64,000 bases of DNA from Pelobates cultripes. Its lineage: Eukaryota > Chordata > Amphibia > Anura > Pelobatidae. The stretch's first letter is position 1, and every line of letters begins with the position of its first letter. The stretch lies in the NCBI GenBank assembly GCA_933207985.1, contig OW240915.1:111616069-111680068 (forward strand), given 5' to 3'. The notes under the pieces were generated by a model. The model searched no databases. It was given only the letters and a program-made list of their open reading frames with translations, and was not told the DNA's origin. Positions 47,141-59,622 of the stretch are shown here, in pieces. A program made the translations under genes and the position numbers.

Positions 47141-47480
47141 CATTTTTTTTTTGTCAATCATTATTTTATTGTATTTTTAAATGGAACAATACAGAAAGGA
47201 AAAGGCAGTTAAGACAATGAACGGTTTTCAACAATGTAAATTTCATATCAATACACAAGCGAAGAGATACTTTGTGTTTGTTTCTTTTTTTTTGTCATTC
47301 TCACTTTTATGAAGGAGTAAACAGTGTACATGTTAATACAGATATAACAGATAACATTTGTGTTTTGTATCGTAACAGGTACTACATGTTTATGCGGGTG
47401 TCAGATTTTCAGTAGTTGGTATAGTAGAAGAGTAGGCGTTGTGAGTCTAAGTAGCAGTGCTAACAACATGGAATGCTTTT
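47141..47480 (-). mobile_element. Probable L1-like 3' end
   Basis: On the minus strand the sequence ends CAATAAAATAATGATTGACA followed by an A-rich tail, like the 3' ends of the L1-like copies elsewhere. No coding part is attached, so the call is tentative. Confidence 0.4.
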
Positions 47481-47825
47481 TTTTTTCCAGCTATATGTTG
47501 TATCATTTTTTTTATGCATAAGTCATATAAAGCTTTAAATGGTGGGACAGGTAAGCAATGGAAGGGGGGAAAAAAACAAATACATTTTTATTTTGTTTAC
47601 ATTCATTGTAAATTGTAGGAAACCTGGTATAAATTCAGACTTCACACGCTCTCACACTCATCTACCCAAACACACAACCATACATATCTCACAACTGCAC
47701 ACAGCAACACACTCCTCACAACTGCACACAGCCCACAAATCTGAGCTTTGCTCTTTAACTGACAGTGTTTATCTGACATGCTCAGCCATGGAGCCGGCTC
47801 TGCACATTCAGTGTCTTATTTTCAA

Positions 47826-48792
47826 ATGATGCCTCCTCCCTTCGTCCTGTCTCTGTTGGAGTCCCCCAAGGCTATGTACTTGGTCTCCTTCTATTTTCTC
47901 TTTATACTACCTCTCTTGGCAATCTTATTACCTAATTTGGATTCCAATACCACCTGTACGCTCATGACACTCAGATATACCTCTCCTCCCCGGACCTCTC
48001 CTCTGCCGTCCTGCAACGTGTCACTGCTTGCCTTTCTTCCATCTCTGATTGGATGTCCTCCCGCTTTTTGAAACTCAATCTTTCTAAAACTGAACTCCTT
48101 GTGTTTCCTCCTCCCCCTCTTTCGATCTCCCTTCAAGTGAGTGGCACCCACATCAGTCCATCCTTGCAAGAATGCTGTCTTGGCCTTATACTTGATTCTG
48201 GCCTCACATTTGAACCTCACATCCAGTCTGTTACCAAATCCTGTAGATTCCACCTTAAAAACATAGCCCGCATTCGCCCCTTTCTTACACAAGATGCTAC
48301 TAAGGAACTTGTCCATGCTCTAGTAATCTCTTGCATGGGTTATTGTAACTCTGTCCTAATAGGTCTTCCCACAAGTCATATTGCCCCGCTACAGTCTGTA
48401 ATAAATGCTGCAGCTAGACTGATTTTCCTCTCCTGTCGCTCTACTCACACCTCTCCCCTCTGTCAGTCCTTGCATTGGCTTCCTGTATCCCATAGGAGTC
48501 AATTCAAGGTACTAATCCACACCAATAAAGCACTAACTAATCTAGCCCCTCCTATTTTTCTTCACTGATCCGCATGTATGCCCTTTCTTGGTCTCTCTGC
48601 TCTACCCATGACCTGCTCCTGTCTGCTGCTCACACCCGTACAGCCAACTCATGCTTGCAGGACTTCTCACTGGTAACTCCTTTCCTTTGGAATAGCTTGC
48701 CTACGATCATCAAGCTCTCCCCTAGTCTTCAGTCATTTAAAAAGTGCCTCAAAACCCATCACTTTAGGAAAGCTTATGGCCTCCCAGAGTAA
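47826..48792 (+). pseudogene. L2 reverse transcriptase, C-terminal half
   Basis: The first block reads [23 protein letters not shown] residues, and the catalytic motif is YAHDTQIY, with His in place of the first Asp. After a frame break the open stretch 48053-48568 begins WMSSRFLKLNLSKTE and runs through DSGLTFEPHI, the thumb and C-terminal region LHWLPVSHR, with the final part in another frame at 48574-48792 (LWNSLP). The damaged active site and frameshifts make it inactive. Confidence 0.88.
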
Positions 48793-49078
48793 CCTCTACC
48801 TCACTTTCCTGTCCCTTGCTCTCTCCTTAAGGGCAGCACTCTATTCTGTCCTCGAGCTCTGCTTCACTCCACCTTGTTTGATTGCTACCTCCTGTCCTGT
48901 TGGGTTTTATGCCCCACCTCCTATAGACTGTAAGTTTGTTTGAGCAGGCCTCTTCAACCTATTGTTCCTGTAAGTTTTTTTAATTATCTCATCTATTGTT
49001 AAATATCCCCCTTTGATAATAATGTAAAGCGCTACGGAATATGCTGGCGCTATATAAATACCAGTATTAATAATAATA
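47826..49078 (+). mobile_element. L2-type LINE, 5'-truncated
   Basis: The copy starts inside reverse transcriptase and runs to a 3' end with GTAAAGCGCTACGGAATATG and a TAATAA tail. The 3' end is shared with 45930-46104. Confidence 0.88.
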
Positions 49079-49113
49079 GCTCAGTGAAGCTAACAGAAGG
49101 AGATGCAGGAAAA

Positions 49114-50235
49114 CAGTGGCGGAACTACCGCGGCCACAGCTGCATTGCCTGCCGCCATATGTTGCAGCCCCAGGCAGTGCGGTATAACCACCGGGGCCGC
49201 ACGTTAAGGGGTCCATCGAGTGGCCCATGCTGTTAGGGCCACCTGATGGCTATGGATTTCCAGGGGGCCCGGTTAGCACTGCAGCGCTTTAACAGCACGA
49301 CTGGGCCCTATTTGATGAGGTCAGAGGCTGGAAGCAAGGGACAGCCCCAGTCACTTCCTCCCAGCAACCACCAGGAGCTGCGTAGGAATGAGGAGGGCGT
49401 CTGAGTGGAAACTCTGACTCCCATCAGGCTGAGCCACCACTGGACCCCAGGGAAGTCACCCTCCTGAAAGGTAGGAAACAGTAGGGTGACTAAAATATTT
49501 TGTATATGTCTGTGTATATGTGTGTGTTTGTTTGTATGTATGTATATGTGTGTGTCTGTATGAATGTTTCTCTGGATGTTTGTCTGTATGTATGTGTGTG
49601 TGTGTGTATGTATGTGTTTCTGTATATATGTGTGTGTGTATGTCTGTATGTGTGTGTGTCTGTCTGTGTGTTACATAGTTACATAGTTACATAGCTGAAA
49701 AGAGACTTGCGTCCATCAAGTTCAGCCTTCCTCACATATGTTTTTGCTGTTGATCCAAACAAAGGCAAAAAAAACCCTAGTCTGAAGCGCTTCCAATTTT
49801 GCAACAAAGTAGGAAAAAATTATTTCTTGACCCCAAAATAGCAGTCAGATGTCTCCTTGGCTCAAGCAGCTATTACATCTCTAATTAGAAATTATATCCC
49901 TGTATGTTATATTTTTGCAAGTATTTATCCAATTGTAGTTTAAACATCTGTATGGACTTTGATAAAACAACATGTTCAGGCAGAGAATTCCATATTCTTA
50001 TTGCTCTGTCTGTCTGTATGTATGTATGTCTGTCTGTGTGTCTGTATGTATGCGTGTCTGTGAATGTGTGTGTTTGTATGTATGTATGTTTCTGTATATA
50101 TATATATGTGTGTGTTTGTATGTATGTGTGTGTCTATATCTGTGTATGTCTATGTATGTGTGGGGGGCAATGTGGAGGGGGAGGCCCCAGGGCAATTTTC
50201 GCAGCTGGGCCCTGTGGTTTTTAGTTACTCCTCTG
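49114..50235. mobile_element. hAT-type element containing a minisatellite and a CR1 insertion
   Basis: The left end CAGTGGCGGAACTACC and the complemented right end CAGAGGAGTAACTA are hAT-like terminal repeats. Flanking 8-mers agree only at 4 positions. The interior has a GC-rich part (49114-49480) and a TGTATGTCTG-type minisatellite (49500-49670 and 50012-50163), split by a CR1 3' end (49673-50010). Confidence 0.6.
49673..50010 (-). mobile_element. CR1-type LINE 3' end in a minisatellite
   Basis: On the minus strand the 3' end finishes with repeated CTATGTAA units (GTTACATAGTTACATAG on the plus strand at 49672-49692), typical of CR1. Both flanks are CTGTCTGTCTG-type repeat, so the LINE split a pre-existing array. 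Confidence 0.85.
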
Positions 50236-51678
50236 CAAAAGAGGCAGATGCGGGCATCTGGCCCCAAGTATGCTTGCTGTCAGTCTGTTTTTAAATGGTT
50301 TGACTTCTTACTCTGGAATGAGTACGAGGCACCATAACCACGAAAGTGGGCTTATGGTGTTTCTTTAACTAATAAGCACATTATATAAAACAAAACAATA
50401 CGAATGGAAAGAATTATGGTGTGCAACAGCTCTAAAGTTCTTTGTCTATAATTCCGAAACTCAAATGAGAGAAAACACATCTATTATGATGCACTCACAG
50501 TGGCTTCAAACTCATTTAGCTTTGCTAACCAATGACCAGTACCCAGGTTGCCACTATAGTTTTGTAAAATGTAAGTATACACCTTGGCATACACATCGGT
50601 TTTTTGTTATCTTACTGATGTTGAATATTTTTCTTGTTTAAGCCAAGAAATGGCAAATTGTTTTTTTGTACACGCGCTTGGTGCATGCTAGAAAACCCTC
50701 TCCATTTTCTGGTCTCTTCACAGGCCATGTATTCCTAAAGCAAATTGCACTTACAAGACGTAGCAAAAATAACAGTAAACAGGTGTTCCGCAATTTCAGA
50801 TTATGCTGTCTTGATCAGTAAAGTAATGCATCTTTATTCTTGTTTCTTTGCATACGTAGGCATGATGCAAAGCTTTCTATCTGCAATGAGTAGGCAAAAT
50901 ATTCATCTGGATACTCACAATGGTTAGATATACCAGAGAAGGATAAATACATTTATTTATGAAGGACAATACATTTCATTTTACATTGCATTTGTAAAAG
51001 GCATTTCACCTTTGATCTTTTATCTTTATCAAAGACTAAAACACATTTTAAATGCCTAACATATGCAAGTGTTGCTGTAATAAATACCTTGTTGTTTTTT
51101 TATACAGTGATATATTTTTGGTATTTCTCTGCCTTAGGCCAAGCCAGAAGCACTGCTCCTTCCTAATTCCCTTTATCTAGCTGGTACTTACACACCCCTT
51201 AAGGAAAACCCACCAACATTGGCATCCCAAGAAGCAGGAGGTGGATAAAAGGGCCAGACCCATCTGTTAAGCAAGCGGTTGCGCCAGAATTACTGCTTGC
51301 CAATAAGGCAGGCCAACTACTGAGGGCAGAAGATGCAGGAAGCACTGTTTCACAGCTCTCTGTAAGGTCCAAGTGACCAGAGTGCAACATGAGTACCACA
51401 CTTTTTTGGGGACTGTTCCCTGGTATCCCCAAAAGCGGGACACCAGAGAGCAAAGTTGGGGTTGCGGAGCAGAACCCAAAAATCTTGACTGTCCTGCTGA
51501 AATCAGGATGGTTGGGAGATATGCATTAAAGCTTGTGTGAAAACACATGTATGTGTAAAAAATGTATGTATATGTAATAAGAATGTTTGTAGGCATTTTA
51601 TGTGAATATGTATGGATGCACTTTAGGTCTGGGATTCATTAATTAATTTATTAATTAATTTTGATGTTTCTAAAACTG
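50236..51678. other. Unassigned sequence with a T2 end remnant
   Basis: GGCACCATAACCACGAAAGTG...GTTTCTTTAA at 50328-50368 looks like a decayed right end of a T2-type MITE. The rest is AT-rich and unassigned. A minus-strand frame at 51267-51596 has no motif. Confidence 0.4.
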
Positions 51679-52233
51679 TTAAAGGGACACTATAGTCACC
51701 TGAACAACTTTAGCCTAATGAAGCAGTTTTGGTGTATAGAACATGCCCCTGCAGCCTCACTGCTCAATCCTCTGCCATTTAGGAGTTAAATCCCTTTGTT
51801 TATGAACACTAGTCACACCTCCCTGCATGTGACTTGCACAGCCTTCCATAAACACTTCCTGTAAAGAGAGCCCTATTTAGGTTTTATTTATTGCAAGTTC
51901 TGTTTAATTAGGATTTTCTTATCCCTTGCTGTGTTAATAGCTTGCTAGACCCTGCAAGAGTCTCCTGTGTGTGATTAAAGTTCAATTTAGAGATTGAGAT
52001 ACAATTATTTAAGGTAAATTACATCTGTTTGAAAGGGAAACCAGTTTTTTTTTTCATGCAGGCTCTGCAAATCATAGCCAGGGGAGGTGTGGCTAGTGCT
52101 GCATAAACAGAAACAAAGTGATTTAACTCCTAAATGACAGTGAATTGAGCAGTGAAATTGCAGGGGAATGATCTATACACTAAAACAGCTTTATTTAGCT
52201 AAAGTAATTTAGGTGACTATAGTGTTCCTTTAA
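51679..52233. mobile_element. T2-type MITE (555 bp)
   Basis: It begins TTAAAGGGACACTATAGTCA and ends TGACTATAGTGTTCCTTTAA, perfect TTAA-flanked inverted ends apart from one base. The terminal inverted similarity extends further inward (CACCTGAACAACTTTAGC against GCTAAAGTAATTTAGGTG). Confidence 0.93.
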
Positions 52234-52422
52234 GTAAATCCCTTGGATGAGCAGGAAAAAAAATGACCTAATTTTATAATAACCTATTCACAATACATAA
52301 TTTATGTTATGTTGTTGGAAATCTCTTTATTCTATAAATGTCAACTAAGAAAAATTGTTATTTACTCTACAAAAGACCCGAATATTATTTTTACATTAAC
52401 TTTATTGTTGTGTTTTTTTCAG

Positions 52423-52473
52423 TTGCAAATGAAGCTGGTGACAAAAATGCCCGACCTCTAGCAAGATTTGCAA
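52423..52473 (+). CDS. Candidate host microexon (51 nt)
   Basis: A branch-point-like ATTAAC (about 52395-52400), a T-rich tract and CAG precede the segment. It ends CAA followed by the near-consensus donor GTAAGT at 52474-52479. The length, 51 nt, is a multiple of three, so inclusion or skipping would keep frame. With two leading bases the only open reading is (V)ANEAGDKNARPLARFA; the other two frames contain stops. It looks unlike the surrounding AT-rich sequence and no transposon matches it. I do not recognise the protein. If real, the window lies partly in an intron of a plus-strand gene. Confidence 0.45.
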
Positions 52474-52479
52474 GTAAGT

Positions 52480-53099
52480 GCAAAATCATTTGTATATATG
52501 GTTATTATATTGATGTGTAGCAAATTCTTGGATTACCTTTGTTATAAGATAAGTGTGCTAGGAATTTGTTACCTAAGTGGTTACCTAAAGGTACTATGTG
52601 TGTGTTTGTGGTATTTTTAAAGTTGCATTTTGAAACTTTTGAATTTTTACTACAAATTAGATGGTTCTGTGATTCCCTCCTCCCGTACCAATATGTTCCA
52701 GCAATATTTTACACAATAAAATATTTTCAGCTGCTTATGATTTGTATAAACAGGCAGCCTAATGACCCAACTTAAAACAATATATTATGGTTATTCATTA
52801 AAATGTGGATTCAAGAATAAATAAACAATACAGTTGTACATATTAAACTAAAATAGATGATGTGGAAAAATTATTATCGTGGAGATAGCAGTTCTGTTAT
52901 TATTATTCCACAATATGCAGGTTAGTGAATAGCCCAACATGTTACAGATGTATTAGATTCCTGGATTTTAATGCCATCTAGTGGTAGAAATAAAAGCAAC
53001 ACTGTACTAGAACTAGAATTCTTGAGAAATATATATAATATATATAAAATTTCTGTATACCTGCACTCCAGTTAGTATTCACATTAAGGCCTGATACTC
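52480..53099. other. Unassigned AT-rich sequence
   Basis: Probably intron if the candidate microexon is real. No other feature is seen. Confidence 0.35.
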
Positions 53100-54160
53100 A
53101 TCACCTTTGACCCCAGTGATTATGTCCGCAGCTGTCCAGAGAACGTGGGCTAGCTTGACCCCGTACAACTTGCAACAGCTTTATGAGAAGCCAACTATGT
53201 GCCCTGCGTTCCAGCTGGTTACTACAGAAACCACTGGAACGCAACTAGCGATCTCAGGGAAGTTATGGGAATCTAGCCACGATCTGCAAATTTTGGGTTA
53301 CTATAGTAACGAGGGACGCTGGTTGGGCAGAAATCATTGAATAGAGAGAATCATATCTCTCAAAGGCAGCACATAACTCACCAACATTCAGAAAAACCAA
53401 ACCAATATAATTAAAAGTCAATATTTGACCATGGTAAATTGCATTAAAAACAAAAGCATTAGATTGGGGAGGCAAGATCGATAGACTAGGGACACGTTTA
53501 ACAAAGTAAATCCATCCAGTGTCTCTTGGTTTAAGTAGGCTTAATGGCAAACAGGAACTGGACACTTGTTTATAACTAAGTGGTACCAGTAAATAGCCAA
53601 ATTGAACATATGTAGAGAAAAAAACATCTTAAATACACAGTCTGTATTCATCTTGATTCAGTTTTGGATACTTATAAAGACACAGAGAGACGTAAGGTTG
53701 GAGCATATCTATGATATATATGATACACAGTATGGTGTTTCTTTAATATGGTTCTATTATGCGTATGTTTTCTTCTCTTTTTTTTTTTTCTCTATTTCTA
53801 AATCTTGGGGTGTACTCCATGTACTCTGATTTATCTTTTTAAATCATCTATACTATGTACCTGGGCTGTCTCTGTACCTATCGGTTTCTATTTGATTCCA
53901 TGTACATTTATTTTTTATCTATCTAGCTTGATTCATGTCACACAATTAAGTGTTTCTTTCCTTAATACTATTATAACATTAATTAAAATTTATCTCCATT
54001 ACCTCTGTCTCCTGCTGAGAGCATCAACCATGTTTTCATTGGATGTTACACTTGCTGCAAGACACAACTCTCTTGCATACTCCTGTTTGGGAAGCACTGA
54101 CTTGCTTTCCATAACAGGCTAAAAAAGTCCTCAACACTTTATGTTGGATTTGTGTAAATA
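53100..54160. other. Possible decayed PLE-type sequence
   Basis: GCGTTCCAGCTGGTTACTAC... with GGAACGCAA at 53208-53245 resembles the GTTGGAACGCA blocks beside the hammerhead motifs at 2190 and 27570. No hammerhead core or reverse transcriptase is visible, so the assignment is weak. Confidence 0.25.
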
Positions 54161-54729
54161 AAAATATCTGTTCTCTTTTTACATTCTCATATTGCCTATC
54201 CAAGGCTGTTGCAATAAATCATTCTGGCTGTTTCTTTCCACTCTGACTCTCTTTCTAGCTGCTGGTGGTGCTGCTCTCACACAGAGGCTGGCCCTTATCT
54301 CTACTTCCTCTGGCATGCATTGTTTTCCCATGGGCTGAATTTAAGCAGGAGAAACACCCAGAAGAGAGGTTCCTTTATGGCAGACATGCAGAGCACATCC
54401 TTCTTATCACTGTGCTGGTTGTCACAGTGAACTGGCTGAGAGGAGGGTGGAAAGGCTGATGTTAGATAAATCTAGACATTTGCTAGAAATACTGCTAGAA
54501 CAATGTATAGATGAAATTAGATTGTCTATCATTTAAGCTTAAGTTTTTAAAAATTAGGAGTTAAGGGACAGGGTAATTTAATTGAAATGGTAATGGTGCC
54601 TAGAGTAACCTTTTAACTTTGTAAATATCCTTCAACATAAGTCTTTAAATATACTTACTTTTTACCACAATTTTAGGTGCTTGCAATGCATCCAATGTTT
54701 CCAATATTTTTCGTAAAACAATTCATCAG

Positions 54730-55352
54730 TGTCGGGATCCCGCGGGCGGCTGCGAGGGGAGGCTGCACCCCGCTCGCGGTACTCACCCTCCAGCCGTCCG
54801 CGGTCTCCTCTGCCTCGTAGGCTCGGCGAGCGGCATCCTTCCAGCCTCGGATGCCGCCCGCGTTTTCCTCCTCGTCCCCCAGCGGCACCATGCATGACGC
54901 TGCACGCTGGGAGACCGCCCAATATATTACACGCCGGGGTCAGTCACCTGACCCGGCGTTAAAGGCACAGTGCCTCAATCACAGTGGGAGGTTTAGATAT
55001 CTCCCACGTGTGATTGTTAATTCTGATTGGAAATTATCCAATCAGAATTAACCTTATGGTTTAAATACTTACCTTTCCTGTTCCTCCCTGCCCTGTTGTG
55101 GTCTTTGCTTGCTAGTATTACTACTGAACTTGTGTTTCTGGTTACGTACTCTCTGGCTTGTTTATCTGACTCTGTGACTTTCTCCTACCCTTTGACCTCG
55201 GCTTGTTTCACGTTATTCTGTCTTCTGGTTCCCCTTACTCGGCTTGTCTCCTGACTATTCTGTGTGTGCTTAGCCCGGCCACTCCAAGGTCCGGTACTGC
55301 ACCTTTTCTGTGTGTGTGTGTGTTAGCGTGTTGGGTTCCCGGAATCGTGACA
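54730..55352 (+). repeat. 5' LTR of the chromodomain gypsy element
   Basis: GC-rich in its first half. It contains a TTCTGATTGGAAATTATCCA palindrome-like stretch and a TG run near the 3' end. Confidence 0.95.
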
Positions 55353-55368
55353 TTACAACAGGGCCATA

Positions 55369-56264
55369 ATGGAACCTACTGACATACCCACAGCTCCTTG
55401 TTAATCAGGAGGCTAGAATGGATGGCTTGGACCACCGTATGGATCAGTTTGCTCAAGCTTTGCAAACCATACTGGCTCGTACTGCACACTTGCAACCTGC
55501 CGTTCAGGAGGCTGCTGCTGCTGTGCCCGAACCCATTCCCACTCCAGTACCCGTTCCTGCTCATGTAGTTCACATGATGCCGCCACAGCGCTACAGCGGT
55601 GACCCAGCATTGTGTCATGGTTTCCTCAACCAAATCTACATCCATTTGGTGATGAATCCACATTCCTATCCCACTGACAGATCTAAAATTGCCTTTTTGA
55701 TAAACCACTTGTCCGGGAGAGCTTTAGCATGGGCCAACCCCATGTGGGAAAATACGTCTCCTATGTCCTTTGCAGATTTTCTGACAGCTTTAAAATGCAC
55801 GTTTGATCAACCTGCTTAGGGTCCGACAAAGTAACAGATCTGTAGCGGATTACACTATCGAATTCCGCACTCTAGCAGCTGAAGTGGTTTGGAATAATGA
55901 CGCCCTCGTAACAGCCTTTCAGGAGGGTTTGGCCGCTTATATACTGGATGAAATAGCATCCAGGGAATTGCCTGTTCTTCTAGATGATGTTATAGACTAT
56001 ATGATTCTTATTGATAACCGTATTAGAGAGAGGCGTAGTCAAAGATTGCTGGATACACGGGTGTTACCTGCTCTACCCAGTACTGCACTACTAGCATTAC
56101 CCACTCCTAGGCAACCATCCCCTGAACCCATGCAGTTGGGTGCTACGGGGTTAACTGAGGCCGAAAGAGCGTACCGTAGAAGGGAGGGGTTATGCCTTTA
56201 TTGTGGGAAGAGGGGGCACCACTGTAATGCCTGTCCTAAAGTACAGGGAAACTGCAGCACCTAA
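55369..56264 (+). pseudogene. gypsy gag, two frameshifts
   Basis: The start ATG at 55369 (MEPTDIP) runs into a TAA after 11 codons. The frame resumes near 55403 and reads MDGLDHRMDQFAQALQ from 55418. It shifts again near 55815, where FDQPA meets a TAG, and continues with VRQSNRSVADYTIEFRTLA. The capsid region is followed by a CCHC knuckle (CLYCGKRGHHCNACP) near 56195-56240. Gag would package the element RNA. The two single-base shifts prevent an intact product. Confidence 0.88.
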
Positions 56265-56299
56265 GGCCTAGAGAGGGGTCGGCCTCGGGTGTTACGACT

Positions 56300-56698
56300 T
56301 TGTCCCCTCATGTGTCCATCTCCAGACCGTTTATTACGGTTTCTCTTTTGGTCAATAAAACCACTATAACAACCAAAGCCTTGATCGATTCAGGTGCGGC
56401 AGACAACCTTATGGATGAGAACTTTGCCAAAACCGCAGCCCTGACTTTGATCCGAAAGGACACACCCTTGGCCGTTGAGGCCATAGATGGTAGACCACTG
56501 GAGAAACCTCTGGTGACCCATGAAACACAGGAAATAGTTATGTCTGTGGGTGTTTTGCACAAGGAAAAGTTAACCTTCCAAATAATTGACTCCCCTACAG
56601 CCTCCATAGTTCTGGGTTTTCCCTGGTTAGTTAAACACAACCCTGTACTTGATTGGGGTTGTTTAGATATACTCTTCTGGGGGGAATCTTGTCAATGA
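56300..56698 (+). pseudogene. gypsy protease part of pol
   Basis: The frame contains the retropepsin active site ALIDSGAADNLM and the flap-side block IVLGFPWLVKHNP. It lies in the same frame as reverse transcriptase and is separated from it by a single TGA at 56696-56698. The enzyme would cleave the polyprotein. The TGA may be a mutation or, less likely, a readthrough signal; the two other stops in pol favour mutation. Confidence 0.9.
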
Positions 56699-56704
56699 GA
56701 CTGT

Positions 56705-58216
56705 ATGGCTCATGTACGTCCTGTTTGTTTACTCAACATGCCCACGGCCAAACCACTCTCGGTTTCTGTCCCTTCTGTATATGCAGACCTTGCCTTGGTT
56801 TTTGAAAAAAGGGAGGCAGATAAGCTACCTCCACATCGTGAGTATGACTGTGCCATAAACCTGTTACCGGGTACTATGCCTCCTAGGGGAAAGGTCTACC
56901 CTCTTCCTGAGAAAGAAAACCAGATCATGGAGGAGTACATACGGGAATCCCTAAGTAAAGGTTTTATTAGAAGGTCCTTCTCTCCTGCTGGTGCTGGTTT
57001 CTTCTTTGTGGCTAAGAAGGAGGGCGATTTGAGGCCATGTATATACTACAGGGGTCTGAACAATATAACGATTAAAAACGCCTACCCTATCCCCCTCATC
57101 ACTGAGTTGTTTGATCGTGTTAAAGGTTCTAAATTCTTCACCAAATTAGACCTCAGGGGGGCTTATAACCTTGTCCGTATAAAGGAGAATGACGAGTGGA
57201 AGACAGCGTTCAACACACGCAGTGGGCATTACGAATATCTGGTCATGCCTTTTGAACTGTGTAATGCTCCTGCCGTGTTTCAGGACCTCATAAATGATGT
57301 CCTTAGGGATCTATTGCATGTCTGTGCCGTGGTGTACCTTGATGACATACTTGTGTATTCTCCTGATTTGAAGTCACACCATAACCATGTTAGGATGGTG
57401 CTCAAAAGGCTATTACAGAACGGACTCTACTGTAAGTTAGAAAAATGTTTATTCAATCAGACCTCTGTGCAATTCCTTGGATATATCATTACTGAACAGG
57501 GTTTCAGTATGGATCCTGCTAAATTGGAAGCCATACTGTCCTGGCAACTTCCCCAAGGACTGAAGGCTATCCAGCGTTTTATAGGATTTGCCAACTATTA
57601 TAGGAAATGTATAAAAAACTTTTCACCACTTATCTCTCCTATAACGAAGCTGACAAAAAAAGGTCTATACCCTAGGGTTTGGACTCCTGAAGCCCTTAAG
57701 GCCTTTGAAACTCTCAAGAAGGCATTTGCCTCTGCTCCAGTGCTGCACCACCCTGATCCTTCTCTTCCATTTGTTATGGAAGTAGACGCTTCAGAGTCGG
57801 GTGTGGGAGCAGTTCTGTCACAGAGGTTGTCGTATGACAAACCCCTTCATCCCTGTTGTTATTTTTCGAAAAGGTTGTCTGATCCAGAAAAGAAATACGA
57901 TGTTGGGAACAGGGAACTTTTAGCTATTGTGTTAGCTTTTAAGGAATGGAGGTACTTATTAGAGGGTTCTAGACACAAAATTATGGTTATAACAGATCAT
58001 AAGAACCTCTCCTATATAGCTGATGCTAGAATGTAATCTTCCCGGCAGGCTAGATGGTCTCTATTTCTCTCATGCTTCCAATATGTTATTACTTATAGGC
58101 CTGGTTGCCGTAATGCCAAAGCTGACGCTATCTCTCGGCAGCATGAACCAGTAGAATTTGTTAACCCGACTCCTGAACCTATTGTACCTGCGTCTCAGAT
58201 AATAGCTGCTACCCGT
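56705..58216 (+). pseudogene. gypsy reverse transcriptase and RNase H
   Basis: Reverse transcriptase shows KLDLRGAYN (motif A), MPFELCNAPAVFQ and the catalytic VVYLDDILVYS. The thumb (FIGFANYYRK) and RNase H follow, with FVMEVDASESGVGAVLSQR, NRELLAIVLAFKEW and VITDHKNL giving the Asp-Glu-Asp active site. A TAA at 58034-58036 interrupts the frame in the ARxxxRQARW block. Past it the same frame goes on with FQYVITYRPG and ADAISRQ, the end of RNase H. Catalytic residues are all present; only the stop breaks it. Confidence 0.93.
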
Positions 58217-59620
58217 TTGGTTGTTTCGTCTCCTTTCCTTGATAGTATTAAGACATACCAAACCCAAGCACCCCCTGAGACGCCGGTTGGTAAACTATAC
58301 GTTAAAGCAAATGACAGAAAAAAGTTGTTAACTTTATTTCACACCGCCAAAACTGCTGGTCATCCGGGGGCTACCAAAACCTACAAGGGCCTCCTTCAAC
58401 AGTTCTGGTGGTCTTCACGCAAGCGAGACGTAGTGGATTTTGTTCAGGCTTGTCGGGTCTGCACGCAGTGTAAGTCCCCTAATGTGAGACCCCAGGGTCT
58501 ACTGATGCCTCTATCTATACCCAAGAAACCATGGACCCACTTATCCATGGATTTCATTGTAGACCTTCCTCTTTCTGATGGTCAGACGGTGATACTGATT
58601 GTGACGGATAGGTTCTCTAAAATGGCGCACTTTATTCCGCTTAAGAAACTGCCTTCTGCGGTTCAGTTAGCTCAGGTGTTTGCCAAAGAAGTGTTCCGCT
58701 TGCATGGGGTACCTCAGGATATCGTTTCTGACAGGGGTCCTCAATTTGTCTCTCGGTTTTGGAGGGCCTTTTGTGCTGAGATGGGGGTCTCCTTATCGTT
58801 CACTTCCTCCTATCACCCGCAATCTAATGGTGCGGCTGAACGTGCTAATCAGTCTGTGGAATTGTATTTGCGCTGATTCACTAATGCGCACCAGGATGAC
58901 TGGTCTCGCCTCCTTCCGTGGGCTGAATTTGCCAGGAATATGGTGTCTCATTCGTCTACTGGCTTAAGTCCTTTTGAGGTTGCTTATGGGTTTCGGCCTT
59001 CTGTCCTTCCCGGTGCGTTCTCCGACAAGGGAATGCCCGCCTTGGACCAGCACCTCAGCTCTTTACGGAAGACATGGGATCAGGTCAATGTTGCGCTGTC
59101 TCGTTCAGCAGCTGCTCAGAAAAAGTTTGCTGATCTCCGTAGGGTTGCGGCCCCTTCTTATGTTCCGGGTGATAGGGTATGGTTGTCCTCCAGGAACCTC
59201 CATCTCAAGGTTCCCTCAATGAAATTTGCTCCCAGATTTCTTGGTCCCTACAAGGTGTTACGTAGGGTTAACCCCGTTTCCTACTCCCTTGACCTGCCCC
59301 CTTCCATGCGAATACCGAACACGTTTCACGTCTCGCTTTTGAAGCCCTTTCTGTGTAACCGGTTCTCTCGTCCCCTTGGGCAGCCCGTTTCCCCTCGCGC
59401 TGTCCCTAGTGACGTGTTCGAGGTGGCTGCCCTTCTCGACTCTCGTGTTTCTAGGGTTCGGCTACAATATTTGGTGGACTGGAAGGGGTACGGTCCTGAG
59501 GAGCGGTCCTGGGTTTCGAGCTCTGATCTGCGCGCTCCCTCTTTGGTCCGCTCCTTTCATGCCCGGTTTCCTTTGAAGCCTTCTGCTTCCCGCCCTCCAG
59601 GCAGTCTTCAAGGGGGGTGT
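58217..59620 (+). pseudogene. gypsy integrase with chromodomain
   Basis: The zinc region (HTAKTAGHPG, then CRVCTQCK) gives the HHCC motif. The catalytic core has Asp in MDFIVDLP, Asp in VSDRGPQF and Glu in NGAAERANQ, the D,D-35-E pattern. A TGA at 58874-58876 breaks the frame just after the core. It continues in the same frame with LLPWAEFARN, the GPY/F-type domain (FLGPYKVL) and a chromodomain (VRLQYLVDWKGYGPEERSWV, about 59456-59515). The chromodomain would direct insertion to particular chromatin. The frame runs on into the LTR, so the original stop is uncertain. Confidence 0.92.
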
Positions 59621-59622
59621 AA

